From Microbacterium sp. Root53 (GTDB lineage Bacteria > Actinomycetota > Actinomycetes > Actinomycetales > Microbacteriaceae), in NCBI RefSeq assembly GCF_001426925.1, contig NZ_LMFR01000007.1:1-47257 (forward strand): a stretch of DNA of 47,257 nucleotides. The letters are read 5' to 3'. A model generated the notes under the pieces. It saw only the letters and a list, made by a program, of their open reading frames with translations. It searched no databases and had not been told where the DNA came from. Each line of letters opens with the position of its first letter. The first letter of the stretch is position 1. Position numbers and translations under genes: made by a program. This document shows positions 17,019 through 28,941 of this stretch, in pieces.

Positions 17019-18259
17019 TGTGCTTCCTCTCCTCCGGCGGCCGCGTACTGGCTCACCTTGAACACGATGAATTCGGCGGGTTTGACCGGCGCCATCCCGA
17101 TGAGGGCGGTGACGATGCCGGCGTCGATGTTCTCCTGCGGGTTGGTCTCGGCGTCGCACTTGACGAAGAACGCCTCGCGCTCGGTCGCGCCCAGCAGCGC
17201 GCCGTCGCGCCACAGCCGGCGCAGGAAGGCCCGGATGTCACGCCGGATCGCGTTCCACAGGACCTGGTCGTTGGGCTCGAACACCACCCATCCGGTGCCC
17301 TGCTGGATCGACTCCTCGGCGAAGGCGAACAGCCGGCGCACCGGCAGGTACCGCCACTCGCTCGAGCCGCCGGCGAGGGTGCGCGCGCCCCAGATCCGGA
17401 TGCTCCCCAGGATGCTGCGGATCGCGTTGACGCCCGCGCTGTTGAGCAGCCCCTGCTCGCTCGGGGTGAGCGCCCGCGTCAGGTCGAGCGCGCCGCGCAC
17501 GGTCTCGTTCGCGGGCGCCTTGTGCACCCCGCGGCTGCCGTCGGTGCGCGCCCACACGCCGGCCACGTGGCCGGACGGCGGGGCGTCGACGAGCGCGCCC
17601 GTGAGCGGATCCAGGACGCGGATCCACGGGAAGTAGACGGCACCCCACTCGGACTGGCGCGGCGCGGCCCCGTCGCCCGACGCCCGAGGCTTCGGCGGCG
17701 ACGCGGCCTCGCCCGAGTCGGCGTCACCCGCCTCCGCGTCCGACGCCGAGCCGCCCGACGCGGAGGCACCGGGCGAGCGCGGCTTCGCCGGACGGGTCAG
17801 CGCGTTCAGGTCGGCGACGTCCGCCGGGGCGTCCAGCACCGCCACGCGGTCGCGCATGAGCTCGCAGTGACTGAGGACCGCGTCGAACGACCCGGCGTCC
17901 GTCATCCCCGGAGCCGCCACGATCGCGATCTCGTCGATGTGCTCCAGCGCCGAGATCCCGGGGCTGTCGGCGGTGCCGCCCACGGTGCCGTCGGGCCCGA
18001 CGTTGAGCACGTAGCAGCGGTCCCCGCCGTTCAGGAAGAACCCGTGGACCGCGAGCGTGAGCGCGCTGCTGGGCCCGTCCCCGCCGAACACGCTGGTGTA
18101 CTGGGTCCAGTTGTTCACGGCGGTGGGGACGCCCACCGGCGCATCCGGGTCCGTGACGAACCCGACGAAGGCGGCCACCTGGGTGCCCACCCCCTCGATG
18201 GGGCGTGCACCGCCCATGATCTCCTCGACGTAGACGCCCGGAGTGAGGTACTGGGGCAT
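17015..18259 (-). CDS. CIS contractile sheath protein (Afp2-4-like)
   Basis: 414 residues. The N-terminus MPQYLTPGVYVEEI and the block RPIEGVGTQVAAFVGFVTD are diagnostic for contractile sheaths. The C-terminal handshake region is intact: GVNAIRSILGSIRIWGARTL, WRYLPVRRLFAFAEESI, NDQVLWNAIRRDIRAFLRRL and PAEFIVFKVSQ. Between about residues 152 and 202 there is a Ser/Ala/Asp/Pro-rich insertion (ASASGGSASDAEAGDADSGE) of the kind expected on a surface loop. Only one sheath gene is present. A good ribosome site (AAAGGA) precedes the ATG, and the gene overlaps the tube gene by 4 nt. Confidence 0.95.
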   Translation of the reverse strand: MPQYLTPGVYVEEIMGGARPIEGVGTQVAAFVGFVTDPDAPVGVPTAVNNWTQYTSVFGGDGPSSALTLAVHGFFLNGGDRCYVLNVGPDGTVGGTADSPGISALEHIDEIAIVAAPGMTDAGSFDAVLSHCELMRDRVAVLDAPADVADLNALTRPAKPRSPGASASGGSASDAEAGDADSGEAASPPKPRASGDGAAPRQSEWGAVYFPWIRVLDPLTGALVDAPPSGHVAGVWARTDGSRGVHKAPANETVRGALDLTRALTPSEQGLLNSAGVNAIRSILGSIRIWGARTLAGGSSEWRYLPVRRLFAFAEESIQQGTGWVVFEPNDQVLWNAIRRDIRAFLRRLWRDGALLGATEREAFFVKCDAETNPQENIDAGIVTALIGMAPVKPAEFIVFKVSQYAAAGGEEAQ

Positions 18260-18277
18260 GACGGTCCTTTCTCGGCA

Positions 18278-18796
18278 CTATCCGACGGGCGCCGTGCCCG
18301 AGCGGAGTGGGGCCTCCCGGCCCCGGGGATCGGCCGGCATCGGCACGAGGTCGGCATGCAGCGGCTCGCGCACGGGCGGCGCGGCGGCGCGTTCGATCAG
18401 GCGTCGCACGGGCACCTGCAGGATGAAGGCCGGCTGCGGCGGGCGCCCGAGGGCCCGCCACAGACCCGGGTCGACCGGACCGGGCTCGAGCCGCCACGGG
18501 ACGTCGGTCTGGGCCGCGAGGGCGAGGGCGACGGCGGCTCGCGCGGAGTCGTAGGCGTTCCGGCCGACGACGGTGACGAGCACGTCGAGAGTCACCTCGG
18601 CGCTCGAGATGTGCCGGAGCACCGGCCCGGTCGCGGGTGCGAGCGCGATCGAGAGCGGACGCAGCAGCACGGCTCCGCCCGCCGCGGCGTCGCCCTCGTC
18701 GAACACCACCGGCAGGCCGGTCGCCTCCGCCGCCCAGCGCTCGACCGGTTCGAGCGCGGCGACCAGGTCCGCGCCGAGCTGCTCGCTCGCGCTCAT
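18278..18796 (-). CDS. DUF4255-like protein, candidate tail terminator/cap (Afp16-like)
   Basis: 172 residues from the ATG at 18796, which has AAGGGGGG upstream; a longer open frame adds only Arg-rich sequence. It shows a pattern I associate with DUF4255/Pvc16 proteins: a helix-rich start, a central strand segment AEVTLDVLVTVVGRNAYDSA, then LWRALGRPPQPAFILQVPV. In Afp-like systems such a protein caps tube and sheath at the distal end. It precedes the sheath gene by 18 nt. The assignment rests on weak similarity and position and could be wrong. Confidence 0.5.
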   Translation of the reverse strand: MSASEQLGADLVAALEPVERWAAEATGLPVVFDEGDAAAGGAVLLRPLSIALAPATGPVLRHISSAEVTLDVLVTVVGRNAYDSARAAVALALAAQTDVPWRLEPGPVDPGLWRALGRPPQPAFILQVPVRRLIERAAAPPVREPLHADLVPMPADPRGREAPLRSGTAPVG

Positions 18797-18888
18797 GCCC
18801 GCCCCCCTTCGGCACCGCACGGCGGGTCGCCGCGCACCCTGAAGGAGGCGCACCCGCCGACGGAGATACCGTCCTGCGGGAGAAACGC

Positions 18889-19815
18889 CTACTCGCCGCG
18901 GGCCCACACGGTGGCCGCGATCACGTGCACGCTGCTGCCCGCCTCGGTCGGGCGGACCTCCAGGAGCGCGCGGCGCTGCTGATCCGTCAGGTCGACGCAG
19001 ACATAGGTGGTCTCGTCCGCCGGGATGGGCAGCGGCTGGCCCTGGGTGTAGTCCGTGGCCGCCTCGCAGGCCTCGAAGGTCGGGTCGGGCACGACGGCCA
19101 GCCGGGCGGAGAAGTACCCCACCGCGTTCAGGAAGCCCGAGCTGTGGAACTCACCGGAGAACGACAGATCGGCACCGGTCACGTCCACGGCCGCGTCCAC
19201 GCTCCGTCCGGCGTCCAGATCGTACGAGAGACCTCCGTACGCCTCGAACTCATACGCGGCGAACACCTCGTGCTCGATCACGGGAGGGCCCGTGGTCGCC
19301 GCGGGCGTCGGCTCCGGCGCGGGCTCCTCGCGCGTGAGCCACCAGATCAGCGCTGCGCCCGCCGCGAGCAGCGCCGCCGCCACGACGACGATCCACCACG
19401 GGAACCGGCGGCGGGCTCGCTCGGGCACGGTGAAAGCCACGGTGGGGCCGGACACCACCTGATCCGGCGACTCCTCCAGGGCCGCGCCGATCGTGAAGGT
19501 CCCGGGCCCGGCAGGCGCGTCATCCGGGACGGCCACGGTCACGTCGACCGTCGTGGTCCCGGCGGTCGGCAGCGCCCGCTCGGCCTCCCCGACGATCGAG
19601 AACCAGCGCTCCTCCGTGCCGGCCCCGGCGCGCACGATCAGACGCGCCTTCACGGGGCGCCTCGTGACGTTCGACACGGTGAAGGATCCCGTTCCGCGCC
19701 GGGCGGCGTCGATCGCCACCTGCGTCGGACCCGCGACCGAGAACGGCGGCGCGGATGACGGCGCGGGCCCGTCGGGGCCGAAGTCTCCCGGTCCCGGAGT
19801 CGGAGCATCGGACAT
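18889..19815 (-). CDS. bitopic membrane protein, CIS-associated paralogue 2
   Basis: 308 residues. No signal peptide. Residues ~25-130 form an Ig-like domain with GTGSFTVSNVTRRPVKARLI, WFSIVGEAERALPTAGTTTV and EESPDQVVSGPTVAFTV. A basic RRR cluster precedes one helix (~140-162), so the N-terminal domain should be cytoplasmic. A short Pro/Thr linker leads to a ~130-residue outer domain with Cys250 and Cys273 and the ending TVWARGE. It is a clear tandem paralogue of the gene 8 nt upstream (19824-20729). GAGGAG lies about 5 nt before the ATG. Together they open the CIS operon. A docking role resembling CisA of Streptomyces is inference. Confidence 0.75.
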   Translation of the reverse strand: MSDAPTPGPGDFGPDGPAPSSAPPFSVAGPTQVAIDAARRGTGSFTVSNVTRRPVKARLIVRAGAGTEERWFSIVGEAERALPTAGTTTVDVTVAVPDDAPAGPGTFTIGAALEESPDQVVSGPTVAFTVPERARRRFPWWIVVVAAALLAAGAALIWWLTREEPAPEPTPAATTGPPVIEHEVFAAYEFEAYGGLSYDLDAGRSVDAAVDVTGADLSFSGEFHSSGFLNAVGYFSARLAVVPDPTFEACEAATDYTQGQPLPIPADETTYVCVDLTDQQRRALLEVRPTEAGSSVHVIAATVWARGE

Positions 19816-19823
19816 TCCGCTCC

Positions 19824-20729
19824 TCACTCCCACACCGTGACCGCGATCTCGCGCGGCTCGCCGGCGCCCGTCGGTCCCACCTCGAGCACGGCGGCGTGGC
19901 CGCCGGTCGTGAACGTGCACACGTAGCTGGTCGGCCAGCCGTCCTGGATCTCGACGGAGTCCCGGAGCATCACGTCGCGGCACAGGTCGAATCGCGGCTC
20001 CCCGATGAACTCGACGCCGCGCATCAGCCCGTAGACGAACGTGGGGTGAGAGAAGGCGAGGAACGAGAAGTCGTTGTCGGTGAGCAGGATGTCCGGCTCG
20101 CCGTCCTCGTCGAGGTCGGCGTACACCGGCGTGGTGTCCTGCACCACGGTCGTCTGGAGGATCACGGCCGGCCCGGTCGGCACGGGCGTCGGGGTCGGGG
20201 TCTCGCTCGGGCTCGGGGTCGGCGAGGGGCCGGGACCGACGGCCTCCGGGCGCGTCAGCATCCAGATCAGGATGCCGCCGCCCGCGAGCACGACGAGCGC
20301 CACCGCCGCGACGATCACGATCCACCAGGGGAAGCGCCGCCTGCCTGCCGGTGCGACGGCGAGCGCGACCGTGGGCCCCGGCACCACCTGATCGGGCGAC
20401 TCCTCGAGCGCGGCGCCGAGCGTGAACGCGCGGGCGCCCTCGGGGGCGTCCGCCGGCACGGCCACGTCGACGTCGACCGTGGTGGTGCCGGCCAGCGGCA
20501 GGGAGCGCTCCGCGTCGCCCGCGATCGTGAACCAGCCCGCGGCCGCGTCGGGCCCGGGCGTCACGATCAGGCGGGCCCGGACGGGACGTCCCGACACGTT
20601 CGAGACCGTGAACGAGGCCCTGCCGCGGCGTCCGCCGTCGAGGGCCAGCTGCGTGGGACCCGCCACGACGAACGGGGGCGTCGCGCCGGCCGCGGGGGCG
20701 GTGGGGCCGAAGCCGTCGTCGGGCGTCAT
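19824..20729 (-). CDS. bitopic membrane protein, CIS-associated paralogue 1
   Basis: 301 residues; first gene of the CIS operon. The N-terminal Ig-like domain (~20-125) shares long blocks with its neighbour: RASFTVSNVSGRPVRARLIV, AGTTTVDVDVAVP, EESPDQVVPGPTVA. RRRFPWWIV leads into a single helix (~134-158) in both. After a Pro/Thr/Ser linker (TPSPSETPTPTPVPTG) comes an outer domain with DLDEDGEPDI (residues 205-214), similar to calcium-binding loops, and Cys250/Cys271. The end EVGPTGAGEPREIAVTVW aligns with the paralogue. The start has GGGGG about 6 nt upstream. Function unknown; a membrane tether or stress sensor for the injection machine is plausible. Confidence 0.75.
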   Translation of the reverse strand: MTPDDGFGPTAPAAGATPPFVVAGPTQLALDGGRRGRASFTVSNVSGRPVRARLIVTPGPDAAAGWFTIAGDAERSLPLAGTTTVDVDVAVPADAPEGARAFTLGAALEESPDQVVPGPTVALAVAPAGRRRFPWWIVIVAAVALVVLAGGGILIWMLTRPEAVGPGPSPTPSPSETPTPTPVPTGPAVILQTTVVQDTTPVYADLDEDGEPDILLTDNDFSFLAFSHPTFVYGLMRGVEFIGEPRFDLCRDVMLRDSVEIQDGWPTSYVCTFTTGGHAAVLEVGPTGAGEPREIAVTVWE

Positions 20730-20742
20730 GGTGTCCCCCTTC

Positions 20743-20761
20743 GCGGCGGCATGGCCGCCGC
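20743..20761 (-). other. stem-loop just upstream of the CIS operon
   Basis: Perfect 8-bp stem GCGGCGGC / GCCGCCGC with a 3-nt loop, ending about 13 nt before the first CIS start codon. It lies in the 83-nt gap after hemW. It could weaken read-through from the lepA-DUF1990-hemW transcript or fold over the ribosome site region. No convincing promoter was found in the gap; TATCAC further upstream is a weak -10 candidate. Confidence 0.4.
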
Positions 20762-20812
20762 CGCCTCTGCAGAAGGGAGCCGCGGCCGCACCGCGTGATA
20801 CACCCGGGCGCT

Positions 20813-22030
20813 TCAGGCGGTCAGCGCGCGCACGACGGCGTCCGCCAGGAGGCGCCCCTGGAGCGTCAGGACGACACGCCCCCGCACGGCCGCCGCTCCG
20901 TCGACCAGGCCGTCGGCTACCAGGCCGGCGACGGCCCGCCGCGCGTCGTCTCCGAGCGCCGCGATCGGGAGCCCCTCGCGGATGCGGCTCTCGAGCAGCA
21001 CGCGCTCGAGCGCGCGGGCGTCGGCATCCGGCGTCTCGCGTCCCGCCGCGGGCGACTCGCCGAGCGCGAGGCGCTGCGCGTAGGCGGCGGGGTGCTTCAC
21101 GTTCCACCACCGCATGCCGCCGACATGGCTGTGGGCGCCGGGACCGAAGCCCCACCAGTCGGTGCCACGCCAGTAGGCGAGGTTGTGACGGGAGCGGTGC
21201 TCCTCGCCGCGCGACCAGTTGCTGATCTCGTACCACTCGAAGCCGGCGGCGGCGAGCCGCGCATCCGCCAGCTCGTACATGTCGGCCTGCAGGTCGTCGT
21301 CGGGCGCCGGGACCTCGCCGCGCCGGATCTGGCGCGCCAGCTTGGTGCCGTCCTCGATGATCAGGGCGTACGCCGAGAGGTGATCGGACTCGAGGGCGAG
21401 CGCCGCGTCGAGCGAGGCCTCCCAGTCGGCGAGCGACTCGCCGGGCGCGCCGTAGATCAGGTCGACGCTCACGTCGAGGCCGGCGTCGCGCGCCGCGTCG
21501 ACCGCCGTGCGGACGTTGGACGGCGTGTGGGTGCGATCGAGCGCGGCGAGGACGTGCGGCACGGCGGACTGCATGCCGACGGACATCCGGGTCACGCCTG
21601 CGTCGGCGAGCTCCCGGGCGACGTCCGGCGTGACCGTGTCGGGATTCGCCTCCACCGTCACCTCCGCGTCCTCCGCGATCCCGAACGCGTCGCGCACGCC
21701 GTCGAGCATTCGGGCGAGGTCGCCGGCGGGAAGCAGCGTGGGCGTGCCGCCGCCGAAGAACACCGTGCGCGCGGGCCGCAGCCCGCCCGCCTCGAGGAGC
21801 ACGTCGCGGCTCAGCGCGACCTCGCGCAGCAGCGTGTCGGCGTACTCGTCCTGGCGGGCGCCGCGCAGCTCGCCCGACGTGTAGGTGTTGAAGTCGCAGT
21901 ACCCGCACCGCACGCGGCAGAACGGCACGTGCAGGTAGACACCGAAGTCGACGTCCGGGTCGGCGCGGACGCCCTCGGGAAGGCGCCCGTCGGCGGGAGC
22001 CGGGTCGCCGAGCGGCAGCGGACCGGCCAT
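20813..22030 (-). CDS. hemW: radical SAM heme chaperone HemW
   Basis: HemW is a radical SAM protein that binds heme and delivers it to proteins; it was long annotated as oxygen-independent coproporphyrinogen oxidase. The 405-residue product has the cluster motif CRVRCGYCDF (Cys38, Cys42, Cys45), VFFGGGTPTLLP, VEANPDTV and a C-terminal HemN-like winged domain. The Cys following YC in true HemN (CxxxCxxCxC) is Phe here, as in HemW. It lies 13 nt after the DUF1990 gene, in the lepA-DUF1990-hemW unit. In many actinobacteria hrcA follows directly; here 13.5 kb of other genes separate them. Confidence 0.94.
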   Translation of the reverse strand: MAGPLPLGDPAPADGRLPEGVRADPDVDFGVYLHVPFCRVRCGYCDFNTYTSGELRGARQDEYADTLLREVALSRDVLLEAGGLRPARTVFFGGGTPTLLPAGDLARMLDGVRDAFGIAEDAEVTVEANPDTVTPDVARELADAGVTRMSVGMQSAVPHVLAALDRTHTPSNVRTAVDAARDAGLDVSVDLIYGAPGESLADWEASLDAALALESDHLSAYALIIEDGTKLARQIRRGEVPAPDDDLQADMYELADARLAAAGFEWYEISNWSRGEEHRSRHNLAYWRGTDWWGFGPGAHSHVGGMRWWNVKHPAAYAQRLALGESPAAGRETPDADARALERVLLESRIREGLPIAALGDDARRAVAGLVADGLVDGAAAVRGRVVLTLQGRLLADAVVRALTA

Positions 22031-22043
22031 CAGGATCGGCCCA

Positions 22044-22700
22044 TCAGGAGCCGGGCGTGGCGAACAGCGGCGAGATGGCGCGGAGGTACCCCGCGAACAG
22101 CACGCGGCGGCGACGGCGCACGAACCCGCGGAACATCCGGTAGAGCAGACCCACGGGGCGGTCGAACGCCTTGACCGTGAACCACACCTCGTCGTTGTCG
22201 CGCCACTCGATCATGAACGACTCCTCGCCGCTGACCATCGAGCCGCCGACCGTGCCGAGCGCGAACCCGATGCGGCGCGGCTCCTCGATCACGAAGATGA
22301 CCCGCAGCTCGGCGTCGGCGCGCATGCCCTCGACCCGTCCGTGCACGCGCAGCGTGGTGCCCGGTCCGGCCCACGGCGTGCCTTCGGCGTCGTAGCGCTG
22401 GTCGGCCTCGAGCTTCGAGGGCGTCACGGGGTTGCCCTCGCCGTCGAAGCTGACGCCGGAGTACGCGGGGCCGGGCGCCGGGCGGACGTCCGTGACCTTC
22501 AGGCCCGCCCCCTTGAGCGCGCCCCACGACAGCAGCGCCTCGCCGGCGGTGCGGAAGCGGTCCTCGCCGCTGCCGATGCGCCACGAATCGGCCGCCGGGA
22601 TGCTGTGCTCCGGCGGGTACTGCAGCAGGTCCTGCGCCTGCGTGGCGCCGACCGCCGCATAGTCGACCGTCTCGTCGTCCTGGAACGTTCCGCGACGCAT
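22044..22700 (-). CDS. DUF1990 family protein
   Basis: 218 residues from the ATG at 22700. The family is recognised by GEALLSWGALKGAGLKVTDV, GTTLRVHGRVEGMRADAELR, RIGFALGTVGGSMVSGEESF and a membrane-proximal basic C-terminus (RMFRGFVRRRRRVLFAGYLR). The function of DUF1990 is unknown; the fold is START-like by common annotation, which I cannot verify here. A longer open frame upstream overlaps lepA and was rejected. TAGGCT lies 7 nt before the ATG, a candidate leaderless promoter of its own. Confidence 0.85.
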   Translation of the reverse strand: MRRGTFQDDETVDYAAVGATQAQDLLQYPPEHSIPAADSWRIGSGEDRFRTAGEALLSWGALKGAGLKVTDVRPAPGPAYSGVSFDGEGNPVTPSKLEADQRYDAEGTPWAGPGTTLRVHGRVEGMRADAELRVIFVIEEPRRIGFALGTVGGSMVSGEESFMIEWRDNDEVWFTVKAFDRPVGLLYRMFRGFVRRRRRVLFAGYLRAISPLFATPGS

Positions 22701-22707
22701 GCGGGTC

Positions 22708-22713
22708 AGCCTA
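22708..22713 (-). promoter_or_regulatory. -10 element of the DUF1990 gene
   Basis: TAGGCT on the minus strand, 7 nt before the ATG, consistent with a leaderless transcript. No -35 seen. Confidence 0.45.
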
Positions 22714-22756
22714 CTTCCTTCGCCTGGGTCCCCCTGGGGAACCGGTGCCCTTCGGC

Positions 22757-24604
<1,848 letters not shown>

Positions 24605-24852
24605 GTCCGTTCGATTCTACGGTGCGCGGTCCGCTCCGCCCGCCGCGCGCGGGAGCGCTCACATCGTGCGCCCCGCGGCCGTGCGCTCGCGCGTGCACTA
24701 TGCAGGTTGCGCGGTCGTCACCCGCATGTTGCGCGCTTTTCACGACGAGAGCACAGATCGGTAACGCTTTTCGCCCATCCGTGTCTCGTCATGGTGATAT
24801 TGCGGCTCGACGGTAGAGTCGCCGACAACGTCGTCAGAAAGAGTTCCACGCC
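24605..24852. promoter_or_regulatory. divergent promoter region lepA / ABC transporter
   Basis: 248 nt without a gene. On the minus strand TAGAAT (24614-24619) ends 9 nt before the lepA ATG. On the plus strand TAGAGT (24814-24819) is the best -10 for the transporter operon, 33 nt before its TTG. Neither has a good -35. No operator or riboswitch was recognised. Confidence 0.5.
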
Positions 24853-25836
24853 TTGATCCGATTCCTGCTGCGCCGCACTGCGGGCTGGCTGTTGATGATC
24901 GTGGCGGTGACCAATCTCACGTATTTCCTGGCCTGGGGCTACCTCGACCCCCGCGCCAACTACGTCGGCCGCCGTCCGCCCCTGTCCGAGCAGGAGATCG
25001 TGAATCTCCTCGAGCCGCGCAACCTGAGCGACACCGTGCCGCTCGTGACGCGCTGGTGGAACTGGATCAGCGGCATCGTGCTGCGCTGGGACTGGGGCGT
25101 GAGCCCGGTCGGGCAGTCGGTCAACGAGCAGGTCGCGTACCGCATGTGGGTCTCGGCGGAGCTGATGCTCGGCGCGACCATCCTCCTCACGCTGCTCGGC
25201 GTCGGCCTCGGCGTGTACACGGCGTCGCGGCAGTACAAGACGGCCGACCGCGTGTGGCAGGGCATCTCGATCGTGACCATGAACATCCCCGTCGTGGTCG
25301 CCGCGCTCGGCATCGTTTTGCTGGCGATCGCGCTGAACAACGCGGTCGGCGAGCGCATCTTCTTCGTCACCGGCGCTTCATCACCGGGCGTCGAGGGCCT
25401 CTTCCCCGTGCTCGTCGACAAGCTGCAGCACCTCGTGTTGCCGACCCTGTCGCTCGTCCTGATCGGCTACGCCACGTACCACTTCCTGCAGCGCTCGCTG
25501 CTGCTGGACAACATCAAGACCGACTACGTGCGGATGGCGCGCGCCAAGGGCCTCACGAAGCAGCAGGCGATCCGCCGCCACGCGCTGCGGACGTCGCTCA
25601 TCCCCGTCGCCACGCAGGTGGCCTTCTCCATCCCCGGCATCTTCACGGGCGCGATCCTCACCGAGCGGATCTTCGCCTGGGAGGGCATGGGCAAGTACTT
25701 CCTCGACACGATCACGCTGAACGACATCCACGGCGTCGTCGCGATCGCGGCGTTCAGCGCCGTGCTCACGGCCATCGGCGCCGTGCTCGCCGACATCGCC
25801 GTCGTGATCCTCGACCCCCGAGTGCGGGTGAGCTGA
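24853..25836 (+). CDS. peptide-type ABC transporter permease (DppB/OppB family)
   Basis: 327 residues from a TTG (MIRFLLRRTAGWLLMIVAVT) that matches the usual N-terminus of OppB-type permeases. About six membrane helices are visible. The cytoplasmic EAA loop is RMARAKGLTKQQAIRRHALR followed by TSLIPVATQ. The C-terminus DIAVVILDPRVRVS is typical of the family. It forms the inner-membrane channel with the next permease. A weak GAAAGAG lies upstream of the TTG. It is the first gene of a five-domain importer encoded on four genes. Confidence 0.93.
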   Translation: MIRFLLRRTAGWLLMIVAVTNLTYFLAWGYLDPRANYVGRRPPLSEQEIVNLLEPRNLSDTVPLVTRWWNWISGIVLRWDWGVSPVGQSVNEQVAYRMWVSAELMLGATILLTLLGVGLGVYTASRQYKTADRVWQGISIVTMNIPVVVAALGIVLLAIALNNAVGERIFFVTGASSPGVEGLFPVLVDKLQHLVLPTLSLVLIGYATYHFLQRSLLLDNIKTDYVRMARAKGLTKQQAIRRHALRTSLIPVATQVAFSIPGIFTGAILTERIFAWEGMGKYFLDTITLNDIHGVVAIAAFSAVLTAIGAVLADIAVVILDPRVRVS

Positions 25837-25838
25837 AC

Positions 25839-26776
25839 ATGAGCATCGCAGACCAGCTGATCGACCCGCTCGAGCACGGCGACAACCCGCCGCCCTCCGA
25901 GCCCGAGCTGCGCGCCGGCCGCAAGCGCATGTCGAAGTGGGAGCTCTACTCCCGCCGCTTCGCGCGCAACCGCCCCGCGCTCGCGGGCCTCGCGATCTTC
26001 GCGCTGCTCGTCGTCTTCGCCGTGGTGGGGCCGCTGTTCCAGAAGTACGACCACATCGAGCTGGACTTCCTCGCCCTCAGCGACCCGCCGAACGCGGACC
26101 ACTGGTTCGGCACCAACAACGCCGGCAACGACCTCTATGCGATGGTCGTCGTCGGCCTGCAGCGGTCGCTCATGATCGCGGTCGTCGTCTCGACCGGGTC
26201 GACGATCATCTCGGCGGTCGTGGGCGCGGCCGCGGCGTACTTCGGCGGATGGATCGAGAAGGTCAGCCTGTTCGTCATCCACTTCCTGATGCTGACGCCG
26301 ACGTTCCTGCTGCTGTCGATGATCTCGAACGACTCGGGCGGCGACTGGCGCGTGATCGCGCTCGTGCTGATCTTCGTCAGCTGGTTCTTCGCGGCCCGCA
26401 CGATCTGGACCCTGTCCCTCTCGCTGCGCGAGCGCGAGTACATCCACGCCGCGCGCTACATGGGCGTGCCCGGCATCACGATCGTGCTGCGTCACATGCT
26501 GCCCAACATCGGCTCGCTGCTCGTGATCAACTTCACGCTCGGCGTCGTGAACGCCGTCGTGGCCGAGACCGGCCTGTCGTTCATCGGCTTCGGCGTCAAG
26601 CTGCCCGACGTGTCGCTGGGCTCGCTCATCGGCATCGGCGCCAGCACGGTGTCGAGCGCGCCGTGGCTGTTCTACTTCCCCGCCGCCGTCCTCACGCTGC
26701 TGACCGTCTCGATGGCGCTCGTCGCCGACGGTCTGCGCGACGCCCTCGACCCGACCTCGGCGGCGGGAGGCCGCGC

Positions 26777-26780
<4 letters not shown>
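25839..26780 (+). CDS. peptide-type ABC transporter permease (DppC/OppC family)
   Basis: 313 residues starting 2 nt after the first permease. The N-terminal cytoplasmic ~50 residues end in RRFARNRPALAGLAIF, the OppC_N segment. Then come DHWFGTNNAGNDLYAMVVVG (the conserved GTDxxGRD-like block) and about five further helices. The EAA loop is EREYIHAARYMGVPGITIVL, followed by RHMLPNIGSLLVI. The stop overlaps the ATPase ATG (ATGA), so translation is coupled. The substrate class (di/oligopeptide or another small solute) cannot be fixed from the permease. Confidence 0.93.
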
Positions 26781-28840
<2,060 letters not shown>

Positions 28841-28851
28841 TGTCCGACGGC

Positions 28852-28870
28852 CGGCGGCCCTCGGCCGCCG
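28852..28870 (+). other. intercistronic stem-loop before the binding-protein gene
   Basis: Perfect 8-bp stem CGGCGGCC / GGCCGCCG with a 3-nt loop, lying between the ATPase and the substrate-binding protein. It has no U tract. Such hairpins often protect the downstream mRNA and raise the level of the binding protein; that role is inferred. Confidence 0.5.
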
Positions 28871-28941
28871 ACTCACGCAATCCAACTGAACAGTCCCCAC
28901 CATCCCAAGGGCGCCCACCAGGCGCCGAAAGGAGCACCAAG

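Noticed and set aside
8611..18796. A toxin cargo gene inside the CIS operon
   Set aside because: No known toxin motif was seen in any product; the small membrane protein and the proline-rich protein are only possible candidates.
18859..18873. GACGG/CCGTC hairpin between the second membrane paralogue and the cap-like gene
   Set aside because: A 5-bp stem is too short to support a terminator or regulator; the 92-nt gap may hold an internal promoter, but none is convincing.
8611..20729. Prophage interpretation of the tail-like locus
   Set aside because: No capsid, portal, terminase, integrase, lysis or replication genes are present, and gene order matches Afp-like injection systems.
8611..20729. 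Type VI secretion system
   Set aside because: No TssJ/L/M membrane complex, no TssB/C pair and no ClpV; the sheath is a single phage/Afp-type protein.
24800..24819. TTGCGG and TAGAGT as a -35/-10 pair for the transporter operon
   Set aside because: The spacer is only 8 nt, far from the usual 16-19.
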